A stretch of DNA of 10,386 bases, taken from the NCBI GenBank assembly GCA_010028775.1, contig RHAF01000042.1, forward strand, positions 1 to 10,386, written 5' to 3'. Numbering within the stretch: the first letter of the stretch is position 1; each line of letters begins with the position of its first letter. This DNA is from Verrucomicrobiota bacterium. GTDB taxonomy: Bacteria; Verrucomicrobiota; Verrucomicrobiia; Methylacidiphilales; Verrucolacustridaceae. The position numbers were made by a program, and so were the translations under genes. Shown here one piece after another: positions 1-6,274 of this stretch. The notes below the pieces were generated by a model. That model saw only the letters and a list, made by a program, of their open reading frames with translations, was not told the DNA's origin and did no database searches.

Positions 1-324
1 GCCATCGACGTGTAGGGGTTGGTTGGCGGGACGCCGCAGGGCGATGTGCAGGACAGCGCGGTTTTCGGTGAAGTTGATTGTTTCGCCGCGAAACATCCGG
101 TCGCGCAACTCCTCCACTTTGGATTCCTTGAGGAGTTGCCGAAGAAGCTTGAGGGTTTCCGGGGTGATCCGGTTTTTGGAGTAATCAAGGAAAAGATCGT
201 TCCAGCGGTGGGACAAATTGGCCGCCCGATTGGGATCTTGGGCAAATAAGTCACGCATCGGTGGAACCGAGGAAGCGTGGCTAGCCAAGGCCTTCCAAGA
301 GGGAAGATCCACAGGACTGGGCAT
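1..324 (-). CDS. pgi: Glucose-6-phosphate isomerase, N-terminal part (cut by window edge)
   Basis: Catalyses the cytoplasmic interconversion of glucose-6-phosphate and fructose-6-phosphate in glycolysis and gluconeogenesis. Only the first 108 codons are in the window; the reading frame is open at the left edge. The translation has the usual Pgi N-terminus: a W-K-A-L helix near residues 10-13, a DLF segment near 25-27, DYSKNRIT at about 47-54, then EELRDRMF and INFTENRAVLH at about 83-93, ending in HVDG. These segments are diagnostic for the family and leave little doubt. The start is the ATG at 324-322; no convincing Shine-Dalgarno lies upstream, but the protein length before DYSKNRIT fits the family. 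It is divergent from the SYLF-domain gene, with 85 bases between the two starts. I see no clear sigma-70 promoter for either gene in that gap, only an AT-rich patch around 361-375. Confidence 0.95.
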   Translation of the reverse strand, partial: MPSPVDLPSWKALASHASSVPPMRDLFAQDPNRAANLSHRWNDLFLDYSKNRITPETLKLLRQLLKESKVEELRDRMFRGETINFTENRAVLHIALRRPANQPLHVDG

Positions 325-409
325 GGCTGAAGAATGGGCGATTGGGGAGCTTGGGGGAAGAATTTATCGATTCGGTTGAGTTTTTCGGGTTCTTGGGGGA
401 GACTCTGGA

Positions 410-1132
410 ATGAATCAACGCCTTCTCTTGACTGTCACCTTGTGGGTATTGCTGCCGATCGGGGCCCGGGCGGACGGCGGGGATCTGGAAAAAGCCATTG
501 ATAAGGCGGTGGAAATCCTCGACCGGTATGCCAATGAGAAAGAGGACACCGTGCCCGCGGAGGCGTTCCAAAAATGCAAGGGCTTGGCGATCATGAACGT
601 GGTGAAGGCCGGTTTTATCTTCTCCGGGAGCGGGGGAACGGGACTGGTGGTGGTGCGGACAAAGAACGGAAAATGGTCCCCCCCTTCCGCCATCTCCGCC
701 GGAGGTGTGGGGATCGGATTACAGGCCGGCGGTTCGAATGTGGACTATGTCATGCTCCTGAACACAGACGATGCGGTGAAGGAGTTCTCCAAACAGGGCA
801 ATTACAAAGGGGGAGTTGAGGCCGAGGGAACGGCCGGATCGGAGGGGCGCAACCTCTCGGCCGGATTGGCGGGCATGTCGGCGATCACCACCTATAGTTT
901 TAGCCAGGGACTCTTTGGCGGGGTCTCCACCTCCGATATGGGGTTTGGTGTGGAGGATGACACCAATTCTGATTTTTACGGGGAGAGTCTCAAAGCCCGG
1001 GATATTCTGGCCGGCAAGAACAAACAAACGCCCCCGGCGGTGAAGAAGCTATGGAAAGCCCTGGAGGAGGCGGACCGTAAGACCAAGATCACCTACGAAA
1101 ATGCCCTCAAGACCGGCGGAACAAAAAAATAG
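410..1132 (+). CDS. Exported SYLF/YSC84-domain (DUF500) lipid-binding protein
   Basis: A 240-residue protein whose body matches the bacterial SYLF domain (Ysc84 family), which is associated with phospholipid binding; its cellular role in bacteria is poorly defined. A signal peptide is visible: N-R near the start, a hydrophobic core at about 5-18, and an A-R-A cleavage motif at 19-21, so the mature protein probably begins at Asp22 and acts in the periplasm or at the membrane. Family-like segments are C-K-G-L-A-I near 56-61, GFIFSGSGGTGLV near 68-80, the glycine-rich SAGGVGIGLQAGG near 96-108, and the SQGLFGGVS segment near 165-173. The tail is basic and polar. The start is supported by GGGGGAGA at 395-402, about 8 bases before the ATG, the best Shine-Dalgarno site in the window. 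It is the first gene of an operon; the next gene starts 4 bases after its stop. A run of seven A bases precedes the stop codon. Confidence 0.9.
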   Translation: MNQRLLLTVTLWVLLPIGARADGGDLEKAIDKAVEILDRYANEKEDTVPAEAFQKCKGLAIMNVVKAGFIFSGSGGTGLVVVRTKNGKWSPPSAISAGGVGIGLQAGGSNVDYVMLLNTDDAVKEFSKQGNYKGGVEAEGTAGSEGRNLSAGLAGMSAITTYSFSQGLFGGVSTSDMGFGVEDDTNSDFYGESLKARDILAGKNKQTPPAVKKLWKALEEADRKTKITYENALKTGGTKK

Positions 1133-1136
1133 TTTC

Positions 1137-1832
1137 ATGGCTTCAAAAATCTCCGTCCAATACCTTGGACATTCCTGTTTCCTGATCTCCACACCGAGAG
1201 CGAAAATTCTCGTCGACCCGTTCCTGACCGGGAATCCACAAGCTGCAGCCAAGGCGGAGGAAGTTCAGTGCGACTATATTCTGTTGAGCCATGCCCATGG
1301 AGATCACTACGGGGATGCCATCTCGATTGCGAAGCGGACCGGGGCGACGGTGGTGGCGGCTTACGAACTGGCGCTTCACGCGGGGGCGCAGGGAGCCAAA
1401 GTGCATCCCATGGGCTGCGGCGGTGGCAAAGATTTCGATTTTGGAAGGGTTCAACTCACCATCGCTCATCACACCTCTTCTGTCGAGGGGCCTGGTGGGG
1501 TGGTCTCTTTGGCGGCTCCCGTGGGATTTCTGATCCAGGCTGAGGGGAAGACGATCTATTTTGCCGGGGACACTGCATTGACCATGGAAATGCAGCTCTT
1601 GGGATCGCGCCACACGATTGATCTGGCGCTCTTGCCGATCGGCGACAATTTTACCATGGGTCCTGAGGATGCGGCCGAAGCCGTGCGGATGTTGAAACCC
1701 ACAGTGGCGGTGCCCATGCATTACAACACCTTCGATCTGATCCGAGTGGACCCTGAAAACTTTGTTCGGGCGGCCGCCAAACATGGAGGTAAAGTTCAAG
1801 TGGTTCCCCCGGGGGTAACGCTCACCCTGTGA
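1137..1832 (+). CDS. UPF0173-type metal-dependent hydrolase (metallo-beta-lactamase fold)
   Basis: A 231-residue cytoplasmic hydrolase of the UPF0173 (YtkL-like) branch of the metallo-beta-lactamase superfamily; the physiological substrate of this family is not established. The sequence opens with the typical QYLGHSCFLI strand and carries H-A-H-G-D-H at 52-57 for the first metal site, a further histidine pair at 111-112, Asp145 in FAGDT and His195 in VPMHYNTF. The order and spacing of these ligands fit a complete binuclear zinc site, and the length matches the family (about 225-235 residues). The ATG at 1137 is preferred over an in-frame ATG at 1101 because homologues start just before this strand and the earlier start would overlap the SYLF gene. 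No close Shine-Dalgarno exists; the gene lies 4 bases after the SYLF stop and is probably translated by coupling. Its stop overlaps the GTG start of the next gene. Confidence 0.92.
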   Translation: MASKISVQYLGHSCFLISTPRAKILVDPFLTGNPQAAAKAEEVQCDYILLSHAHGDHYGDAISIAKRTGATVVAAYELALHAGAQGAKVHPMGCGGGKDFDFGRVQLTIAHHTSSVEGPGGVVSLAAPVGFLIQAEGKTIYFAGDTALTMEMQLLGSRHTIDLALLPIGDNFTMGPEDAAEAVRMLKPTVAVPMHYNTFDLIRVDPENFVRAAAKHGGKVQVVPPGVTLTL

Positions 1833-3217
1833 AAAAAATTCAAGTTACCAACCCGTACAGCGGAAAGCCGGTGGGGGAAGTGGCTTTGCAGGAAGGGAAT
1901 CAAGTGAGGGCCGTATTGGATCGGGCAGCCGGGGCGTTTGCCGACCGCTCCGGATGGCTGACGGTTCCCCAGAGGATCGAAATTTTGGATAAATTTCAAA
2001 AACTGCTGGAAAAAAATCAGGAAACGCTGATCCAACAAGCCCTTTCCGAGGGGGGAAAACCCTTGATCGACACCCGGGTCGAGATGGCGCGGGCGATTAA
2101 CGGAGTTCGTGTCGCCATGGAGACGATTCCTCATCTCTTGGGCCGGGAGATCCCGATGCGGCTGAATGCGGCCTCGATGCATCGCATGGCTTTCACCTAT
2201 CGCGAACCCGGCGGTTTGGTTTCCGCCATCAGTGCCTTCAACCATCCGATCAATCTGATCATTCATCAAGTGATCCCGGCGGTGGCCACGGGATGCCCGG
2301 TGGTGGTGAAACCCGCCACCAAAACCCCGCTTTCATGCCTGGGTTTGGTGGATCTCCTGCATCAGGCCGGGTTGCCGAAGGAGTGGTGCCAGACGGTGGT
2401 TTGCTCCAATGAGGATGCCGAAGTCTTGGTGACGGATCGGCGGGTGAGCTTTTTGACTTTCATTGGTTCCTCCAAGGTTGGATGGGCCTTGCGGTCCAAG
2501 CTGGCTCCTGGAGCGAACTGTGTCTTGGAACATGGGGGATCCGCTCCGGTGGTGGTGGAGGAGGACGCAAAGTTGGAGGAGGTGGCTCCGCTCCTGGTGA
2601 AAGCGGGATTTTATCATGCCGGGCAGGTCTGCGTTTCGGTTCAGCGGGTCTATGCCCACGAATCCTTAGCTAGGAAACTGGCAGTTCAGATGGCCGAGCA
2701 GGCGGCGAAGCTAGTGGTGGGGGATCCGGCAGACCTCAAGACCGAGGTGGGGCCCTTGATCACGAACTCGGAGTGCCAGAGGGTTTCTGACTGGGTGGAC
2801 GAGGCGGTCAAAAAAGGGGCCAAACTACTTTGTGGAGGGAAGAAAATCTCCGACAGTTGCTACGCGCCGACGGTTCTCTGGAATCCCCCTGAGGACGCGA
2901 AGGTGTCCCAAGAGGAGGTCTTTGGGCCGGTGGTCTGTGTTTACAGTTTTACAACCCGCGAAGAGGCGGTGAAAAGGGCGAACGCGCTCCCATTTTGTTT
3001 TCAGGCGGCGGTTTTTACCCGGGAAATCGACCGGGCTTTCTTTTATGTGCGGAATCTGCAGGCCACGGCAGTGATGGTCAACGACCATACCGCTTTCCGG
3101 GTTGATTGGATGCCGTTTGGCGGGCGGATGGAATCTGGATTGGGGATGGGGGGGATTCCCCGGAGCATGGAGGATATGACGGCAGAGAGGATGTTTGTCC
3201 TTAGGACAAACAGCTAG
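1829..3217 (+). CDS. NAD(P)-dependent aldehyde dehydrogenase
   Basis: A 462-residue member of the aldehyde dehydrogenase superfamily that oxidises an aldehyde to an acid (or acyl product) with NAD(P)+. All key residues are visible: Asn138 in AFNHPIN, Lys161 in VVVKPATKTP for cofactor binding, Glu234 in VLEHGGSAP as general base, catalytic Cys268 in HAGQVCVSVQRV, and E363-V-F-G-P. The HAGQVC context and the C-terminal WMPFGG...SGLG...GGIPRSM block resemble the branch that includes lactaldehyde, non-phosphorylating glyceraldehyde-3-phosphate and phosphonoacetaldehyde dehydrogenases; the substrate cannot be fixed from sequence. The start is GTG at 1829-1831, overlapping the TGA stop of the hydrolase (GTGA), a classic coupling arrangement that makes the start reliable. 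It is the third gene of the SYLF operon. It ends directly against the stop of queF on the other strand, and its last codons form a perfect hairpin. Confidence 0.93.
   Translation: MKKIQVTNPYSGKPVGEVALQEGNQVRAVLDRAAGAFADRSGWLTVPQRIEILDKFQKLLEKNQETLIQQALSEGGKPLIDTRVEMARAINGVRVAMETIPHLLGREIPMRLNAASMHRMAFTYREPGGLVSAISAFNHPINLIIHQVIPAVATGCPVVVKPATKTPLSCLGLVDLLHQAGLPKEWCQTVVCSNEDAEVLVTDRRVSFLTFIGSSKVGWALRSKLAPGANCVLEHGGSAPVVVEEDAKLEEVAPLLVKAGFYHAGQVCVSVQRVYAHESLARKLAVQMAEQAAKLVVGDPADLKTEVGPLITNSECQRVSDWVDEAVKKGAKLLCGGKKISDSCYAPTVLWNPPEDAKVSQEEVFGPVVCVYSFTTREEAVKRANALPFCFQAAVFTREIDRAFFYVRNLQATAVMVNDHTAFRVDWMPFGGRMESGLGMGGIPRSMEDMTAERMFVLRTNS
3192..3212. other. Perfect 9-bp inverted repeat at the end of the aldehyde dehydrogenase gene
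   Basis: TGTTTGTCC at 3192-3200 and GGACAAACA at 3204-3212 are exact reverse complements around a TTA loop. The structure lies inside the last eight codons of the aldehyde dehydrogenase and 5 bases beyond the queF stop. It is symmetrical, so both converging transcripts could form it. There is no T-tract on either side, so it is not a standard intrinsic terminator. It may stabilise mRNA 3' ends or pause polymerase where the two genes meet. Confidence 0.55.
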
Positions 3218-3616
3218 TCAGCGTGATTTCCCGTGGGAGGCGCAGATCTTTAAGGCGACCCCGCCGCGGGCGGCAAACTCCCCGGTGACCACGGCGTGAC
3301 GTGGGGCGAGGGCACGCACCAGGTCATCCAGGATGCGGTTGGTAACGGCCTCGGCAAAAGAGCCGATGTTCCGGAAGGAGTGGAGATAAAGCTTCAGGGA
3401 TTTGCTTTCCACACATCGGCGGTTTGGGGTGTAGCGGATGGTGATGGTGGCGAAGTCCGGTTGTCCCGTGACGGGGCAAAGCGAAGTGAATTCCGGGGTG
3501 GTGAAAACGATCTCATAGGGGCGATCCGGTTTGGGATTGGGAAACGTTTCCAACCTGGCCAAGGATGGGTTGGCTGGGACGGGAACCTTGCGGCCCAGAA
3601 GGCTTAGTCGTGGCAT
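3218..3616 (-). CDS. queF: NADPH-dependent 7-cyano-7-deazaguanine (preQ0) reductase, short type
   Basis: Reduces the nitrile of preQ0 to the amine preQ1 in the cytoplasm, a step of queuosine biosynthesis for tRNA. The sequence has the QueF signature: SLCPVTGQPDF with the thioimide-forming Cys47 and Asp54, followed by the ESKSLK NADPH/family motif at 70-75 and a histidine at 79. At 132 residues it is the short, homomeric type. Two starts are possible: GTG at 3622 and ATG at 3616. I prefer the ATG because an AAGG element overlapping the upstream stop lies about 7 bases before it but only about 1 base before the GTG. It follows the glycosyltransferase gene by 9 bases and is probably co-transcribed with it. 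No other queuosine gene (queC, queD, queE, tgt) is in the window. Its TGA stop abuts the aldehyde dehydrogenase stop with no bases between. Confidence 0.95.
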   Translation of the reverse strand: MPRLSLLGRKVPVPANPSLARLETFPNPKPDRPYEIVFTTPEFTSLCPVTGQPDFATITIRYTPNRRCVESKSLKLYLHSFRNIGSFAEAVTNRILDDLVRALAPRHAVVTGEFAARGGVALKICASHGKSR

Positions 3617-3625
3617 GGCCACACC

Positions 3626-4777
3626 TTACCCAAGGCGGGGGTCGGAAGAAAGGCTCTGCCCATGGGAATAGTGGCGCCCTTTCCAAGGAAGTCGCCGCCG
3701 GAGAGTCTGAAGAAAGGAGTTTGCGGCGATTGCGAGCACAAGGATTTGTCCGAGGGGATGGAGCAGTACCCCGAGGTAGCTTTGGCGAAAACGGTGAGCC
3801 AGGGAGAGTCGAAGAGCCAGGATGATGGCGATTTCCACCCAAACCCATGGCCCGCGAAAGGGGGTCAAAAGAAGAACAAAGGGAATGAGAAAGAGTAAAA
3901 TCTGGATCGATTGAAAAAGCAGAAAAGCCGCCAGATTGCCATCGAAACTGGGATAAAGGTTTTTGGTGAAACCCTGCCAAACATCCTGGAAGCATGTGTA
4001 CATTCTGCAGCGGACGAGGGCGATGGAGTGCCCCGGATTGGTGGCATCAAAATTCAGAACCTTGAAACCAGACCCCCGCATATTCCGGGCTATGGCAATA
4101 TCCTCCACCATATGATTCCGGACGGATTCATGACCTCTGATTTTTAGGTAAGCGTCGCGACGAAACAACACGAACTGGCCGTTGGCTGCCCCAAAGCAGC
4201 GAAGTGGTCCTCGGGCCCAGTGGGGCAGGTAAAACAGGATGAAGAGATGGACAAACGGTATGACCAGGCATTCACTCCAGGTGCGTGCCTCCAAAAACGG
4301 CCAAAGGGAGACGAGATCAGCTTTTTCCATGTGGGCGATATTGACGGCATGTGAGATGGCGATATCGGAAAAACGGGTGTCGGCGTCGACGAACAACAGA
4401 TAGTCGCCTTTGGCCTCTTGGGAAAGCTGGTGGCAGGCCCATGGCTTTCCCACCCAACCCTGGGGCAAAGGCTGCCCGGAAATCAGCCGGATTCGCGGGT
4501 CACCCTTGGCCCGTTGCTGAACGAGGGCGGCGGTCCCATCGGTGGAGTGATCGTCGAGGATCAGGATTTCGAGAATCGGAAAGTCACTGTCTGAAAGCGT
4601 GCTGATACAAGGGCGAAGCCTGAGTTCCTCATTTCTGGCCGGAATCAGCACAGAAAGACGGGGAGGGGGTGTCGCTACGGAGGTTATGCGGGGGAAACGG
4701 AAGCACTTGAGATTCAGGAGGTAGTTTCCGGCGATCAAAAGAAGGCCCAGGAGGATGAAAATGTGAAGCAAAAGCAT
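3626..4777 (-). CDS. Membrane-anchored family-2 glycosyltransferase (CrtQ/HpnB-like)
   Basis: A 383-residue inverting GT-A glycosyltransferase that should transfer a sugar from a nucleotide-sugar donor to a lipid or lipid-linked acceptor at the inner membrane. An N-terminal hydrophobic segment at about 2-22 is followed by the GT2 core: SVLIPARNEE near 42-51, ILDDHSTDGT near 73-82, WVGKPWACHQ near 108-117, the DxD-type metal motif VDADT at 130-134, the acceptor-region motif MVEDIAIA near 223-230 with the likely catalytic Asp, and WQGFTKN near 267-273. Three C-terminal membrane segments lie at about 284-306, 308-326 and 338-356, and the tail carries the WKGRHY element seen in carotenoid- and hopanoid-associated glycosyltransferases. 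The acceptor is unknown because no carotenoid or hopanoid gene is nearby. The start is the ATG at 4777; the codons are GC-rich from there, while the upstream DNA is AT-rich. It is divergent from the gene at 4973 and leads into queF. Confidence 0.85.
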   Translation of the reverse strand: MLLLHIFILLGLLLIAGNYLLNLKCFRFPRITSVATPPPRLSVLIPARNEELRLRPCISTLSDSDFPILEILILDDHSTDGTAALVQQRAKGDPRIRLISGQPLPQGWVGKPWACHQLSQEAKGDYLLFVDADTRFSDIAISHAVNIAHMEKADLVSLWPFLEARTWSECLVIPFVHLFILFYLPHWARGPLRCFGAANGQFVLFRRDAYLKIRGHESVRNHMVEDIAIARNMRGSGFKVLNFDATNPGHSIALVRCRMYTCFQDVWQGFTKNLYPSFDGNLAAFLLFQSIQILLFLIPFVLLLTPFRGPWVWVEIAIILALRLSLAHRFRQSYLGVLLHPLGQILVLAIAANSFLQTLRRRLPWKGRHYSHGQSLSSDPRLG

Positions 4778-4844
4778 GGTGAATATTAAGTCAGCTTATC
4801 AAACCGTATGGGTATTGAGAATTTTAAGATCCGACCAGATCCTG

Positions 4845-4873
4845 TAAACTTATATAGTTTTTATGCATATAAT
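4845..4873 (+). promoter_or_regulatory. Candidate upstream sigma-70 promoter for the gene at 4973
   Basis: A perfect -10 hexamer TATAAT at 4868-4873, with a weak -35 TAAACT (3 of 6) at 4845-4850 and a 17-base spacer. Transcription would begin near 4880 and give a leader of about 90 bases. AT-rich DNA produces such matches by chance, so support is limited. Confidence 0.3.
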
Positions 4874-4930
4874 ATTAAAAATATATATACCTATACACAA
4901 ATGACTTACGTACAACATTTTTTAAACTTC

Positions 4931-4959
4931 TTGCTAAAAGTCGCCGTTTTTATGATAAT
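4931..4959 (+). promoter_or_regulatory. Candidate proximal sigma-70 promoter for the gene at 4973
   Basis: TTGCTA (4 of 6) at 4931-4936, a 17-base spacer, and GATAAT (5 of 6) at 4954-4959. The predicted transcription start is about 4966, only 7 bases before the ATG at 4973. The very short leader fits the lack of any Shine-Dalgarno there and supports that ATG as the real start. Confidence 0.4.
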
Positions 4960-4972
4960 CCATGAATACATT

Positions 4973-5665
4973 ATGAACAAGTTCTGGAAAAATCTTAATT
5001 GTTTGGCCTCGGATCACGTCCTTCCGCCGGCCTTGGTCTCCATTTTTAAGAACGCCTTGGGGGAGGATTCTACTTCCCTGAAGTATTTGACCTTCGTTCT
5101 CTCTCCCAACGGGCCTGGGGGTCAGATTGACCGGGATATCCTCGAGGAGAACTTCAATATGGTGGATACGGCCCGAAAATACCACCTGTCCCTGCCCGAA
5201 GTGCAGAAGGCGATTCAGATGTTTGTCGAACGTCGGGCGATCCCGGTTCGCGAAGGTGCGCCCACCAAAGAGGTGGGGGGATTGAACGGCCGCAATGGAA
5301 ACGGACATGTGGCGGCTCGTCGCCAACCGCCCCCCTTGGGACCCTATCCGGTTTGCGGTTCGACCATTTCACGGCTCGACTCCCGCCGCAGCGATGCCGG
5401 TGAGGTGGTGGAAGTAGGGGAGGGTTTTGCCATGGTCTATTGGGCCAAAGCCCAAAAGAAAACCAAGGTGGCGATCGCCCGGCTACGTGATGTGCGGCTC
5501 TTCAAGGTGAAATCCCCCGCCGGGGCCGATGAGGGATCGCCCTCCAAGCCCAAGCGCAATGGTCACAGCTCCAGTAAGAGCAAACGCAACGGGCTGGTCG
5601 CCAAGGTGAAGGCCCGTTCCACCGGCAAGTCGGTCGTCCGCCTCGGTGGCAAAAAGCGCCGCTAA
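4973..5665 (+). CDS. Unrecognised basic protein with possible helix-turn-helix and lysine-rich tail
   Basis: I do not recognise this 230-residue protein. Three parts can be seen. Residues about 1-95 look folded and helical; the stretch MVDTARKYHLSLPEVQKAI at about 63-81 has the spacing of a helix-turn-helix. Residues about 100-125 are a G/N/P/R-rich linker. Residues about 142-178 (GEVVEVGEGFAMVYW... VRLFKV) have alternating hydrophobic strands that could be a small SH3- or KOW-like barrel. The tail from 180 is disordered and strongly basic, with KRNG twice and ending in GGKKRR, as in nucleic-acid-binding proteins. The ATG at 4973 is chosen because coding-like codon use begins just after it and a promoter is placed just before it; in-frame ATGs at 4808, 4901 and 4952 are alternatives. 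Its 3' end overlaps trmB by 20 bases, so the two are probably coupled. A DNA- or RNA-binding role is inference only. Confidence 0.75.
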   Translation: MNKFWKNLNCLASDHVLPPALVSIFKNALGEDSTSLKYLTFVLSPNGPGGQIDRDILEENFNMVDTARKYHLSLPEVQKAIQMFVERRAIPVREGAPTKEVGGLNGRNGNGHVAARRQPPPLGPYPVCGSTISRLDSRRSDAGEVVEVGEGFAMVYWAKAQKKTKVAIARLRDVRLFKVKSPAGADEGSPSKPKRNGHSSSKSKRNGLVAKVKARSTGKSVVRLGGKKRR

Positions 5666-6266
5666 GCCGGCTCCGGATCCTTCCTCGGATCCCTGGCTCC
5701 CCAGCACCCGTCTATTCCCGCCCTACTTGTGGCCGGAGGTCTTTGGGCGCACCGCTCCCGTGGAGGTTGACCTGGGGGCGGGGGATGGGATTTATGCGGA
5801 AGCCCGGGCCCGCCGTGAGCCCGAAAGGGATTTTGTGGCGGTCGAACGGTTACTGGGACGGGCCACCAAAATCGCCAAAAAGGCTGTCCGAGGGGAACTG
5901 CGAAATCTGAAAGTCCTTCGTTTGGAATCTGCTTACTTCATCAAGAATCTCTGTTCGCCCGGTTCTTTGGATGCCGTGACCCTGCGGTACCCCGATCCTT
6001 GGCCCAAACGACGGCACCACGGCAACCGCATCTTAACCACCGCCTTTGGCGCAGACTTGGCCCGGGCCGTACGCTCCGGGGGACAGCTTAAGCTGACGAC
6101 CGATGACAACGACTATTTTCAGTGGGCCTGCGCTGAAATGGACCACTGTTCCAACTGGCAAGTCCAGATGGACTGGAGCGGGGTGGATGAACCCACGAGT
6201 GAATTTGAGGAGCAGTTCAAACAAGAGGGGCGGAGCGTCCACCGCCGGGGCTGGATCCGAAAATAA
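5646..6266 (+). CDS. trmB: tRNA (guanine-N7-)-methyltransferase
   Basis: Uses S-adenosylmethionine to methylate N7 of G46 in the variable loop of tRNAs, in the cytoplasm. The 206-residue protein shows LWPEVFG near 28-34, the SAM-binding motif VDLGAGDG at 41-48, the acidic VAVE near 64-67, the family signature YPDPWPKRRHH at 115-125, TTDDNDYF near 151-158 and the C-terminal SEFEEQFKQEG segment near 185-195, followed by a basic end. The length is normal for the family. The start is GTG at 5646; no in-frame ATG exists before the conserved core, and the N-terminal 20 residues (rich in A, P and S) are poorly conserved in general, so a slightly later non-ATG start cannot be excluded. It overlaps the end of the preceding gene by 20 bases. 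It converges with the aldo/keto reductase, with only 8 bases between stops. Confidence 0.94.
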   Translation: MAKSAAKPAPDPSSDPWLPSTRLFPPYLWPEVFGRTAPVEVDLGAGDGIYAEARARREPERDFVAVERLLGRATKIAKKAVRGELRNLKVLRLESAYFIKNLCSPGSLDAVTLRYPDPWPKRRHHGNRILTTAFGADLARAVRSGGQLKLTTDDNDYFQWACAEMDHCSNWQVQMDWSGVDEPTSEFEEQFKQEGRSVHRRGWIRK

Positions 6267-6274
6267 GGGTCGGT

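Larger units (their letters stand above)
4778..4972. other. AT-rich divergent intergenic region
   Basis: About 195 bases between the glycosyltransferase (minus) and the unrecognised gene at 4973 (plus). It is rich in A and T, with stretches such as ATATATATA, and stands out sharply from the GC-rich surroundings. An open reading frame runs through it from 4808 into the downstream gene, but its AT-rich, low-complexity translation with abrupt change of codon use near 5005 suggests non-coding DNA. It holds at least two candidate plus-strand promoters, listed separately. No clear minus-strand promoter or terminator was found, and there are no clustered DnaA boxes. Confidence 0.7.

Noticed and set aside
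1122..1139. Programmed frameshift at the A7 run before the SYLF stop codon
   Set aside because: The run is in the right phase for a -1 shift, but that would only add about 18 unremarkable residues and not join the hydrolase frame; ordinary re-initiation 4 bases later is simpler.
1143..1799. 218-codon open frame antisense to the UPF0173 hydrolase
   Set aside because: Its translation has no family motifs and is arginine/histidine-rich, as expected for an antisense shadow in GC-rich DNA; the plus-strand gene has all metal ligands.
3141..3160. G-rich run (GGGGATGGGGGGG) as a G-quadruplex or slippage site
   Set aside because: It encodes the conserved SGLGMGG turn of the aldehyde dehydrogenase and has too few G-tracts for a standard quadruplex.
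4860..4960. Possible replication origin in the AT-rich island
   Set aside because: Only one imperfect DnaA-box-like sequence (CTATACACA near 4892) is seen, with no cluster and no dnaA, dnaN or other origin-linked gene nearby.
4808..4972. N-terminal extension of the gene at 4973 to an ATG at 4808
   Set aside because: The added 55 residues are encoded by AT-rich DNA with different codon use, and the region carries promoter-like sequences; no Shine-Dalgarno precedes 4808.
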